From Desulfosporosinus meridiei DSM 13257 (GTDB lineage: Bacteria; Bacillota; Desulfitobacteriia; Desulfitobacteriales; Desulfitobacteriaceae): 64,000 nucleotides of DNA. The position numbers were made by a program, and so were the translations under genes. Positions 29,475 through 37,209 of the stretch are shown here, piece by piece. The notes beneath the pieces are model-generated. The model was given only the letters and a program-made list of their open reading frames with translations. It was not told the DNA's origin and made no database searches. Location of the stretch: NCBI RefSeq assembly GCF_000231385.2, contig NC_018515.1, positions 452,501-516,500 of the forward strand, given 5' to 3'. How positions within the stretch are numbered: position 1 is the first letter of the stretch; each line of letters begins with the position of its first letter.

Positions 29475-29903
29475 ATGTTTAAAAGGATATTGGTGGCCAC
29501 AGATGCCTCGGAGTACTCACGTCGAGGGTTTAAAACTGCCTTAGAGTTTGCCCAGAAGTTTCAGGCTGAAATTGTCCTTTTGTTTGTAGCTTATACTCCG
29601 GAAGCATATTGGGGTTATAATTCAGCGTATTCGATACAAATTACTCTTGAGGAAATTGAAGAAAGAGGGAGGCTGACCATAGAAGCCACTCTTGAAGGAA
29701 TCAATACTCAGAATATCCCTGTCAAGAAAAAAGTGATCCAAGGGCACCCCTCGACCATAATTTTAGAAGAGATTGTTACTGAGAATATTGATTTAGTGGT
29801 TATGGGAAGCCACGGCTATGGACCAATAGCCGGAGCGGTATTAGGAAGCGTAAGCCAGCGTGTTCTTCGAAGAGCAACTTGCCCCGTTCTCATCGTCAAA
29901 TAA
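29475..29903 (+). CDS. Universal stress protein A, second copy
   Basis: A 142-residue paralogue of the protein at 28846, same length and nearly the same termini (KRILVATDASEYSRRG and GSHGYGPIAGAVLGSVSQ), diverged in the middle. This indicates an old tandem duplication. AGGAGG precedes the ATG. The bidirectional terminator at 29934-29960 follows. Confidence 0.9.
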   Translation: MFKRILVATDASEYSRRGFKTALEFAQKFQAEIVLLFVAYTPEAYWGYNSAYSIQITLEEIEERGRLTIEATLEGINTQNIPVKKKVIQGHPSTIILEEIVTENIDLVVMGSHGYGPIAGAVLGSVSQRVLRRATCPVLIVK

Positions 29904-29933
29904 AGTTAGTAAAAACTCTCAATAAAGTAATAG

Positions 29934-29960
29934 AAGGCCGTTGACTGTCAACGGCCTTTT
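29934..29960. terminator. Bidirectional terminator
   Basis: AAGGCCGTTGAC pairs with GTCAACGGCCTT (29947-29958), followed by TTTT on the plus strand. It separates uspA from the convergent repeat-protein gene. Confidence 0.85.
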
Positions 29961-30031
29961 ACATATAATTCGGACTCTCATACCTCAAGCGAAATTGAAT
30001 AACGAAGTATAAGTTGTCAAGAATAAAGGGG

Positions 30032-30535
30032 CTAAAAGGGAAGTCCTATGCGACGAATCAGGGCAAAGCCTGCTCGCTTGGCGAGAGGAAAAAAGACTTT
30101 GCGTACCAGAGGCAGCCCGACCCGTCGTGCCAGGGGGATTCCCACTCTTTGTGCTAAAGGAGGGCCTAGGTGTTGGGCAAGGGGAAGGCCTACTTTTCGT
30201 GCCAAAGGGGGGCCGATTTGCTTCATTAGAGATGGGCCATATTGCTTGATAAGAGCTCCAGCCTGTTCTTGCCAAGGGTTTAGAGACTCTGCTGCTGCTG
30301 AAGAGGAGCGAGGGTCTGGTAACGGTGTTTGCTTCTGAATAGCAGACGCGGAGGGTGTTATTGGTGGTGATACAGGCTGACTTACCGGCTTAGGTGCCGG
30401 TTGAGAATTAGACGATTGATTTGGGGATGGTTCTGGCCCTTGCTGAGAAGCAGGTCTTGATTCCTGCCTCTGAATGGGGGAGAATCTGTTGTATTGCGTT
30501 GGGGAATAACCCCGTTGCCCCATCAAGGATTTCAT
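30032..30535 (-). CDS. Proline-rich protein with C-terminal octapeptide repeats
   Basis: A 167-residue protein of no family I recognise. Residues 1-90 are rich in Pro, Ser and Gln and probably disordered. From residue 100 to the end the chain is built of eight-residue units starting at 100, 108, 116, 124, 132, 140, 148, 156 and 164, with consensus G-x-P-L-A-R-x-V (for example GPPLARKV, GLPLAQHL, GIPLARRV). The repeats are basic and amphipathic. No signal peptide or membrane anchor is visible. The ATG follows GGGGG by 7 bases. It is convergent with uspA and stands alone. Spore- or surface-associated structural roles are possible but unsupported. Confidence 0.65.
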   Translation of the reverse strand: MKSLMGQRGYSPTQYNRFSPIQRQESRPASQQGPEPSPNQSSNSQPAPKPVSQPVSPPITPSASAIQKQTPLPDPRSSSAAAESLNPWQEQAGALIKQYGPSLMKQIGPPLARKVGLPLAQHLGPPLAQRVGIPLARRVGLPLVRKVFFPLAKRAGFALIRRIGLPF

Positions 30536-30673
30536 GGGAAAGCCCCCTTATATTAACGTTTGAATTATTTTGTTCATAATACACGGTATGCATCTAATTG
30601 ATAAAAGTTACAATAATGTAAATAAAAGGGAATAAAGTGTAAGCAGTACTTTGAGGGACTCTCATACGATTAA

Positions 30674-30725
30674 AGGAGGAGGATTCGTTCAACACAATTA
30701 TTGTGTTGAAAGAACCCTCCTCCTC
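30674..30725 (-). terminator. Terminator after NiaP-like transporter gene
   Basis: A near-perfect hairpin with arms GAGGAGGATTCGTTCAACAC and its complement closes on ATTATT. On the minus strand it is followed by CTTTAATC. Confidence 0.75.
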
Positions 30726-30756
30726 TATGCATGCTGTATAAGTAAGTTTCCTTTCC

Positions 30757-32076
30757 TTAAGAAGCTTCATCCAGGGGTTTTCCTTTAGTTTCCTCTCCAA
30801 GGATTATTACATTGAGGGCCGTTAGAATAAGTACTGTGGCAAACATCAGGAATACAGTTTCTGAAGGTAACTTATAAGTCCCTATCATTAACCCCACCAC
30901 TATAGGAGCCAAGATCCCGCCGATTCTTCCAAACCCTGCGGCCCAACCGGATCCGGTAGCTCGAGCATGGGTAGGATAAAGCTCCGGAGTATAAGTATAG
31001 ACAATTCCCCACGCACCCAGGTTAAAGAAGGACATCAGAGATCCCATTATAAGTATAGTTTGAACATCTGTGCTTAATCCAAAGAAATAAGCAGAAATTG
31101 CTGTGCCGATGAGATATAGAGCTAGGGTTGGTTTTCGACCAATCTTATCCACTAAATAGGCAGCGCTAAAATAACCAGGAATTTGGGCAAGAGTCATCGT
31201 CATTACATATTGGAAGCTTTTGGTTAAGGCGAACCCCTTTAAGGCCAGTATCGAAGGAAGCCAAGTAAAGATTCCGTAATAAGCAAAGACAATGCCAAAC
31301 CAGAGCAGCCAGAGAAAGACAGTTCTCTTGAGAAATTTTGCTGAAAAAAGTTCGGTTACTGCCATTCTTGGCAGAGTCTTCTGCTGCAAGTGCTGCTTCG
31401 TGTTAGAACGCTGAACCCCGGCTTGAGTTTCAATGTCCTTTACAATCTCCTCCGCTTCAGAGAATCTTCCCTTTGAGGCTAAGTAGCGAGGAGACTCAGG
31501 GATGGACTTCCAAAGATAGAATACATACAGGGCGGGAAGGGCACCAATGTAAAAGGCGGATTGCCATCCTAACCAGGGAATAATCACATATGAAACAAGA
31601 GCAGCTAAGAGCCATCCTATGGCCCAAAAACTTTCTAAGAGAACGAGGAATTTACCACGATGTTTAGCAGGAGAAAATTCACTTACTAGGGTTACAGCTA
31701 CAGGAAGTTGCCCCCCTAAACCGAAGCCAACTAAAAAACGAAAGAATAATAGAGATTCATAATTCCAAGACAGACCACACAATCCTGTAGCCAAACTATA
31801 GATAATAAGGGTTGAGGCAAACACTTTCTTTCGGCCAATGACATCAGCGATAGTTCCCGAAAGTATGGCCCCGATTGCCATACCTACAAGTCCAATGCTC
31901 CCGATTGTACCGACTTGTTCTGGGCTGAGGCTCCAAGCCTTCATTAACACTGGGAGTACAAAGGAAATAATTCCGGTGTCCATAGAGTCAAACATCCAAC
32001 CTAGGCCAGCTGAGATTAACAGAAGATAATGAAATTTAAATACAGGTAATGTTTCTAAGCGTTCGGTTAGGGTCAT
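30757..32076 (-). CDS. MFS transporter, NiaP-like
   Basis: A 439-residue major facilitator protein with about 12 membrane segments. The start (LETLPVFKFHYLLLISAGLGWMFD, then MDTGIISFVLP), GTIADVIGRKKVF and the RFLVGFGLGGQLPVAVTLVSEF motif resemble the niacin transporter NiaP and aromatic-acid/proton symporters. The ATG at 32076 is chosen because AAGGACGAAGG precedes it. The substrate is uncertain, with niacin or an aromatic acid most likely. Confidence 0.75.
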   Translation of the reverse strand: MTLTERLETLPVFKFHYLLLISAGLGWMFDSMDTGIISFVLPVLMKAWSLSPEQVGTIGSIGLVGMAIGAILSGTIADVIGRKKVFASTLIIYSLATGLCGLSWNYESLLFFRFLVGFGLGGQLPVAVTLVSEFSPAKHRGKFLVLLESFWAIGWLLAALVSYVIIPWLGWQSAFYIGALPALYVFYLWKSIPESPRYLASKGRFSEAEEIVKDIETQAGVQRSNTKQHLQQKTLPRMAVTELFSAKFLKRTVFLWLLWFGIVFAYYGIFTWLPSILALKGFALTKSFQYVMTMTLAQIPGYFSAAYLVDKIGRKPTLALYLIGTAISAYFFGLSTDVQTILIMGSLMSFFNLGAWGIVYTYTPELYPTHARATGSGWAAGFGRIGGILAPIVVGLMIGTYKLPSETVFLMFATVLILTALNVIILGEETKGKPLDEAS

Positions 32077-32226
32077 ATCCTTCGTCCTTTCTAGCATGCT
32101 AATAAGATCTAAAGTTTAAATAGTTATGTTATTAGATAGTATAGTACATATTCTCCACTCCATTATGCAAATACCTCCAAAAGTTATGGTATTTGGATAA
32201 AAATTTATGAAATAAAGTAATTTGAA

Positions 32227-32271
32227 AAGGTTCCTAAATTCGCAAGTTGAATTTAGGAACCTTTTTTAAAA
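32227..32271 (-). terminator. Bidirectional terminator after ridA
   Basis: AAGGTTCCTAAATTC pairs with GAATTTAGGAACCTT. T-rich sequence follows on both strands. Confidence 0.8.
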
Positions 32272-32276
32272 ACGTT

Positions 32277-32657
32277 TTATTCAGCGAGAGCGATTGCTTC
32301 GATTTCTACAATGGCATCTTTAGGTAATTTTGCAACTTGTACAGCAGATCTGGCAGGTGGATTACTCGGGAAATAGGTGGCATAAACTGCATTCATTGCT
32401 GCAAAATCGTTCATGTCTCTTAAGAAAACCACTGTCTTGACGATTTTGTCCATTGAAGAACCGGAGGATTCTAAGATTGCCTTAACATTATCTAAGGATT
32501 GCTTGGTAGCTCCTTCAATATCAGTAACTAATTCTCCACTCTGAGTGTTAATAGGCAATTGCCCTGAGGTAAAGATTAGGTTACCTACTTTGACTCCTTG
32601 TGAATATGGACCAATAGCCGCAGGGGCATTTTGAGTATTAAGGGTTTGTTTATTCAT
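32277..32657 (-). CDS. ridA: RidA-family enamine/imine deaminase
   Basis: A 126-residue RidA (YjgF/YER057c) protein with the N-terminal APAAIGPYSQ, SGQLPI, and the catalytic arginine region PARSAVQVAKLP. It hydrolyses reactive enamines such as 2-aminoacrylate from PLP enzymes. AAGGAGG precedes the ATG at 32657. The longer frame reaching 32687 has no support. It is monocistronic. Confidence 0.92.
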   Translation of the reverse strand: MNKQTLNTQNAPAAIGPYSQGVKVGNLIFTSGQLPINTQSGELVTDIEGATKQSLDNVKAILESSGSSMDKIVKTVVFLRDMNDFAAMNAVYATYFPSNPPARSAVQVAKLPKDAIVEIEAIALAE

Positions 32658-32882
32658 GGTAAGATCTACCTCCTTGAATTTTGTCATGCAAATATCTCAG
32701 AAAGAGAACTCTGTCTGAATTAATTCTTCTATGCTATGACTTATTAAGTATAGCCCAGTTTAGGGGAATAACCAAGCAAGAAATTAGGATTTTAGGTTGG
32801 TTGAAAATAGTTTTCCCTTATCAGGAGTTTTTATCCGGTTTTAAAACTTCAGCGGTTTTGGGTTTTAGTATCGTTTTGTTTC

Positions 32883-32969
32883 TGGGGGACAGGGATAGTT
32901 TGCTAACGGAACTGTTCCCCAGGATTAAGCTATAATTGTTTGCTAAATTGAGAAACCTATTTAGCAAAC
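32883..32969. repeat. Two adjacent inverted repeats before the AmmeMemoRadiSam operon
   Basis: First, CTGGGGGACAG (32883-32893) pairs with CTGTTCCCCAG with one mismatch. Second, GTTTGCTAAA (32938-32947) pairs with TTTAGCAAAC (32960-32969). GTTTGCTAA also occurs inside the first loop, so alternative pairings are possible. No known riboswitch matches. Confidence 0.5.
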
Positions 32970-33062
32970 AACTACTCCTCGTTAAGAGTTGATTCTTAAT
33001 TGACAAAGGAGAAAGCCGTTGTCAAACTGTTGTTAAATGATTCCATCAAGGGAGTGTTGAAT

Positions 33063-34325
33063 ATGAGCTTAGTTTATACAATTTTTGTTCCCCATCCTCC
33101 TCTTCTGGTTCCTGAAGTTGGTAAAGGAGAGGAAAGAAAATGTCAAGCAAGCTTAGATTCCTATCGAGAGATTTCAAATCGAATAGCTCAAGCGGGGGTT
33201 GAAACGGTAATCTTAGTTTCACCCCACGCGCCTCTTGTCAAGGATGGCATGACTCTTGTCGTTGATGACAATATTCAAGGAAGTTTTGCGCAATTTGGAG
33301 CCCCTCAGGTCAGCTTGTCTTTTGCAACTGACCCTCTGGTTAGAGAACAATTTCAAAACCTTTCAGGAGTTATTCCGATCCAGGGTTCCATTGATCATGG
33401 TGCTTTTGTACCTCTTTATTTCTTGCAAAAGGCAGGGTGGAAGGGCCAGGTGGTTCTGTTAGGGATGCCCTTGAAGCAACCTGAGGATTACGGGCTGCGG
33501 ATCGGTCAGATTCTTGAGGAATTGCCAGGACGCTATGCCCTTATAGCAAGTGGGGATCTCTCTCATCGTTTGAGAGAGGACGGGCCCTATGGCTTTGCTT
33601 CTGCCGGGCCGGAGTTCGACCAATTTATAGTTAAGACCCTCCAGAGAGATACGAGAAAAATCGCTGATCTGCCGGCTGACCTTGTTGAACAAGCCGCTGA
33701 ATGCGGTTACCGAAGCCTGCTCTTGGCCTTGGCCGCTAAAGAGGGAGCACCTGAAGTCCTTTCCTATGAAGGGCCTTTTGGCGTAGGGTATCTCGTTGCT
33801 GATCTCTATCATTCTTCACCTTTGCCACAGTGGGCGCGACGTTGTCTGGGCACTTATTTAGAGAAAGGTGACCAGGGGGTATTAGATTTGCCTGCGCCGT
33901 TAACATCGGAGTTCTCTGTGCGCAGAGGATGTTTTGTCACCCTGAAACAAGGGGGGAATTTACGAGGATGTATTGGGACAACTGAACCATGGCAGGAAAA
34001 TTTAGCATTGGAAATCCAGCATAATGCAATCGCCGCCGGGACACAGGATCCGCGTTTTCGCCCAGTTCGGGCGGAGGAATTGGATTCCCTAAGCTTTACG
34101 GTAGATGTACTTGGAGAACTTGAGAAGATCGACGGGCCTGAAGAGTTGGATCCCTGGAGATATGGAGTTGTTGTTCGACAACGAGGAAAAAGCGGACTTT
34201 TGCTCCCCCATTTGGAAGGGGTAGATACGGTGGCCGAGCAAATTAGTATTGCTCAGCAAAAGGCGGGCATCTACGAAGGCTCCGTAGAACTTTGGAGATT
34301 TGAGGTTAAAAGGCATTATGAGTAA
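33063..34325 (+). CDS. AmmeMemoRadiSam fusion: Memo domain plus AMMECR1 domain
   Basis: A 420-residue two-domain protein. Residues 1 to about 265 are a Memo/class III extradiol dioxygenase-like domain (FVPHPPLLVPEVG, LVSPHAPLVKDG, GSIDHGAFVPLYFL, ASGDLSHRL). Residues about 270-420 are an AMMECR1 domain (RRGCFVTLKQGGNLRGCIGT). The ATG at 33063 with GGGAG upstream starts at the conserved Memo N-terminus. The radical SAM partner follows with an 8-base overlap. The three parts co-occur across many prokaryotes, but the biochemical purpose is unknown and modification of a macromolecule is only a hypothesis. Confidence 0.87.
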   Translation: MSLVYTIFVPHPPLLVPEVGKGEERKCQASLDSYREISNRIAQAGVETVILVSPHAPLVKDGMTLVVDDNIQGSFAQFGAPQVSLSFATDPLVREQFQNLSGVIPIQGSIDHGAFVPLYFLQKAGWKGQVVLLGMPLKQPEDYGLRIGQILEELPGRYALIASGDLSHRLREDGPYGFASAGPEFDQFIVKTLQRDTRKIADLPADLVEQAAECGYRSLLLALAAKEGAPEVLSYEGPFGVGYLVADLYHSSPLPQWARRCLGTYLEKGDQGVLDLPAPLTSEFSVRRGCFVTLKQGGNLRGCIGTTEPWQENLALEIQHNAIAAGTQDPRFRPVRAEELDSLSFTVDVLGELEKIDGPEELDPWRYGVVVRQRGKSGLLLPHLEGVDTVAEQISIAQQKAGIYEGSVELWRFEVKRHYE

Positions 34326-35280
34326 TCACAGCTATAAAGCCAGCTGTCTGCTCTGTCCTCAGCATTGTCAATTAAGTCATGGACAATCAGGCAGATGCCA
34401 TGCTCGAGAAAACCGAGAAGGGGAAGTTGTATCTCGAACCTATGGTGAAGTAGCGTCCTGGAATATGGACCCCATTGAAAAGAAGCCTCTTTATCATTTT
34501 TATCCTGGATCATGGATTTTTTCTGTCGGAGGTTTTGGTTGTAATCTAAGCTGTTCCTTTTGCCAAAATCATGAGATTTCTCAGCAACATCAAGTTGGAA
34601 AAAAGGTTTCTCCCTCAAAGCTGGCAGAGCTCTCTATGCAGGAGCGGGAATCAATAGGGCTTTGTTTTACATATTCAGAGCCCAGCGTGTGGTTTGAGAT
34701 GATTAGAGATACTGCTCCCTTGGTTCGTGCTCGAGGGGGGAAGGTGGTTTTGGTAAGCAATGGAACTATTGCGCCGCACTTTCTTGAGGAAGTGATTCCT
34801 TGGCTGGATGCAGTTAATATTGATATAAAAGCCTTTACAGAAAGTTTTTATCAGCATTATTGTGGCAGCAAGTTAGCCTGGGTATTAGATAATGTAGAGC
34901 GATTAGTGGGGAGAGTTCATTTGGAAATCACAACTCTGCTTATTCAAGGGGCAAATGATAATCCCCAAGAGCTAAAAGAATTAGCAAAATGGCTGCGCCA
35001 ACTTAATATCCCACTGGCCTGGCATCTAAGTGCCTATCATCCGGCTTATAAGCTTGCTGTTCCGCCCACGGACAGAAAATCTTTAGAAAGAGCCTGGGAT
35101 ATTGGCAAAGAGTATCTGCCTTATGTCTATTTGGGGAATGTAGGAGGGGGAGGCACGACCTATTGTCCACAGTGCGGGAAAGCTGTTATTGAGCGTCAAC
35201 CCCACCTTATTAACTACTTGGATCAAGGATGTTGCCCAAAATGTGGGAAGGGTATTTTTGGAGTTGGGATGACGATGTAA
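34318..35280 (+). CDS. amrS: AmmeMemoRadiSam system radical SAM enzyme
   Basis: A 320-residue radical SAM protein. An N-terminal Cys cluster (ASCLLCPQHCQLS) precedes the SAM cluster motif GCNLSCSFCQN (C75, C79, C82). A C-terminal zinc-ribbon-like pair (YCPQCGK, CCPKCGKG) ends the chain. It starts at the ATG at 34318, overlapping the previous stop (ATGAGTAA), so translation is coupled to the Memo-AMMECR1 gene. It is related to pyruvate-formate-lyase activases, but no glycyl radical enzyme is nearby. The substrate is unknown. Confidence 0.87.
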   Translation: MSNHSYKASCLLCPQHCQLSHGQSGRCHARENREGEVVSRTYGEVASWNMDPIEKKPLYHFYPGSWIFSVGGFGCNLSCSFCQNHEISQQHQVGKKVSPSKLAELSMQERESIGLCFTYSEPSVWFEMIRDTAPLVRARGGKVVLVSNGTIAPHFLEEVIPWLDAVNIDIKAFTESFYQHYCGSKLAWVLDNVERLVGRVHLEITTLLIQGANDNPQELKELAKWLRQLNIPLAWHLSAYHPAYKLAVPPTDRKSLERAWDIGKEYLPYVYLGNVGGGGTTYCPQCGKAVIERQPHLINYLDQGCCPKCGKGIFGVGMTM

Positions 35281-35336
35281 TGAAAGGAGATTCCTAACAG
35301 TGCATCTCTTGTTCCTAATGATAAGTGATGTAACCC

Positions 35337-36866
35337 TTACAACAGATACATTGTTGCCAGCACACCTGTAATAGACATAACGACGGTGTAGGGCAGAGCC
35401 AATTTCACCATTTCCATATAAGACAGGCGAATCAGGGGAGCAAGGGCAGAGGTCAACAGGAACAGGAACGCCGCCTGACCGTTTGGTGTAGCAACGGAAG
35501 GAATGTTTGTCCCCATGTTGATGGAAACTGCCAGCTTGTTGTATTGCTCCAGAGCAATCCCTCCGGCTTCAAAGGCTTTCTGCGTTTCGCTCATATAGAC
35601 GGTAGCCACAAATACGTTGTCACTGATTGCCGAAAGGATACCGTTGGCGGCAAAGAAAGCAACAAGCTGATCCTGTCCTTTCAGGTGCAGTACCCACTGA
35701 ATGATTGGTGTAAACAGATGTTGGTCATGAATCACCGCCACGATGGAGAAAAATACGATCAGCAGCGCAGTAAAGGGCAGTGCTTCTTCAAAGGCATGAC
35801 CGATGCGTCCTTCTTCAATAACCCCGTTAAAAGCGGTAAGCAGGATAATAATCATCAGACCAATAATGCCGACTTCTGCCAGGTGCAACGCCAGGGAAAA
35901 GATCAGCACAACGCCGCATACAGCCATAATAATTAGGCGTACACGTCCGCGTGTATCCATCGCTTCATCTTTGGCCTTTACGTCATCTTCAATAACCTTT
36001 CGAACAGACTCGGGAAGTTGATAACCGTACCCCCAAAACTTGGTGACTTCAAGGGTGATGGCGGTCAGAACACCAACGATCAGTACCGGGATAGACACAG
36101 GTGCGCTGTTTAAAAAGAAATCAGCGAAGTCCCATTTCATAATGGAGGCGATGAGCAGATTTTGCGGTTCCCCAACCAGTGTTGTTGCTCCGCCCAGGGC
36201 AGTACCCACAGCACCATGCATCATTAAATTGCGCAGAAAACCACGGAATTGGTTCAAATCCTCCTGATATTTCTCATCAACAATATGATCGTGATTGATA
36301 TCATAGGTGTCGAATACTTTTTCGCTGGAAGCAAACTTGTGAAAGATGTTGTAGAATCCATAGGCTACGGCGATAATCACCGCCGTTACGGTTAGGGCAT
36401 CCAGGAAAGCGGAAAGAATTGCACCCAGTATAGAGAACAGGAAGGCCAGGGCGACTTTAGAGCGTACTTTGGTAAGGATCTTGGTAAACAGGTACACAAG
36501 ACCTTCTTTCATAAAATAGATCCCGGCAACCATGAACATCAGAAGCAGAATGACCGGCAGGTTCAGTTCAACCTCGTGATAGATGGAATGGGGGTTAGTC
36601 AGCCCAATCACAACGGCTTCGATGGCCAGAAGTCCGCCCGCAGGGAGTGGATAACATTTTAGTGCCATTGCCAGAGTAAAAATAAATTCGACAATCAAGA
36701 CCCACCCGGTAATGTACTTACCGGCGGTAAACATCAAAATAGGGTTTAACACCAGAAAAGCAAGAATTATTGTTTTGTACCAGCTCGGAGCGTGACCGAG
36801 AAAATTAGCTCTGAAGGCTTCTCCGATACCCATCTGTTTCACCTGTCTGTTACCCGTTTGTTTCAT
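35337..36866 (-). CDS. nhaB: Na+/H+ antiporter NhaB, copy 1
   Basis: A 509-residue antiporter with about 12 membrane segments, matching NhaB in length and in segments such as NPHSIYHEVELNLPVILLLM, FLDALTVTAVIIAV, TTLVGEPQNLLI and NMGTNIPSVATPNGQAA. It exchanges cytoplasmic Na+ for protons. GAGGAGGGGC precedes the ATG. It is almost identical to copy 2, and both have a GEMM-like riboswitch plus terminator about 155 bp or more upstream. NhaB is commonest in Gammaproteobacteria, so its presence in a Firmicute could reflect transfer. Confidence 0.92.
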   Translation of the reverse strand: MKQTGNRQVKQMGIGEAFRANFLGHAPSWYKTIILAFLVLNPILMFTAGKYITGWVLIVEFIFTLAMALKCYPLPAGGLLAIEAVVIGLTNPHSIYHEVELNLPVILLLMFMVAGIYFMKEGLVYLFTKILTKVRSKVALAFLFSILGAILSAFLDALTVTAVIIAVAYGFYNIFHKFASSEKVFDTYDINHDHIVDEKYQEDLNQFRGFLRNLMMHGAVGTALGGATTLVGEPQNLLIASIMKWDFADFFLNSAPVSIPVLIVGVLTAITLEVTKFWGYGYQLPESVRKVIEDDVKAKDEAMDTRGRVRLIIMAVCGVVLIFSLALHLAEVGIIGLMIIILLTAFNGVIEEGRIGHAFEEALPFTALLIVFFSIVAVIHDQHLFTPIIQWVLHLKGQDQLVAFFAANGILSAISDNVFVATVYMSETQKAFEAGGIALEQYNKLAVSINMGTNIPSVATPNGQAAFLFLLTSALAPLIRLSYMEMVKLALPYTVVMSITGVLATMYLL

Positions 36867-37024
36867 AAGCCCCTCCTCAAAAAATGTAAATTCTATATAC
36901 GTTACGATGATAAAATAATTTCACAGGTCAGAAAAAACTATATTAATTAAGTCGATGTGCATTTACCTCACAATAAGCATTTAACGCCCTCCATCCGATT
37001 TTTTTAACATTCCCAAAATAAAAA

Positions 37025-37051
37025 GAGAGTAGTCCTAAGATGACTACTCTC
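37025..37051 (-). terminator. Attenuator in nhaB copy 1 leader
   Basis: GAGAGTAGTC pairs with GACTACTCTC, followed on the minus strand by TTTTTATTTT. It lies between the riboswitch and nhaB. Confidence 0.85.
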
Positions 37052-37055
37052 CCTG

Positions 37056-37168
37056 AGAAGTTCCTGCTTGTAATCTGGCGATCCTAGCCTAATTTCCATG
37101 TGTGAAATTAGCAGCCTTAGACCCATGATTTTAGCGTCCTTCGCTTTCGCGAAGTTTACCCCAACCGT
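37056..37168 (-). ncRNA. GEMM-I-like (c-di-GMP-I superfamily) riboswitch, copy 1
   Basis: Read on the minus strand, the element has GGTAAAC, a GAAA-capped hairpin TTCGCGAAAGCGAA, GGACGC-TAAA, then GGGTCTAAGG and finally GGATCGCCAGATTAC, in the order of GEMM-I aptamers. AATC after TAA pairs with GATT near the end, while copy 2 has AGTC with GACT, a compensatory change. The canonical GACGCAAAG reads GACGCTAAA, an extra T. The ligand could be c-di-GMP, a relative, or an ion, given the Na+ antiporter it controls. Confidence 0.7.
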
Positions 37169-37209
37169 TTTCACAAAGTATTTAGTTGTACAATACTATA
37201 CCTTTAAGT

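Larger units (their letters stand above)
35337..37168. repeat. Tandem duplication unit 1 (riboswitch-leader-nhaB)
   Basis: This unit and 37210-39244 repeat in the same order and orientation: aptamer, attenuator, leader with shared blocks (AGGTCAG, TTAATTAAGTC, ATTTACCTC), ribosome site and nhaB. Confidence 0.9.

Noticed and set aside
30594-30800. 68-codon minus-strand frame
   Set aside because: It passes through the terminator hairpin after the NiaP-like gene and has no ribosome site.
32681-32935. 84-codon plus-strand frame before the AmmeMemoRadiSam genes
   Set aside because: No ribosome site. It overlaps the ridA start region and the inverted repeats, so it is more likely leader sequence.
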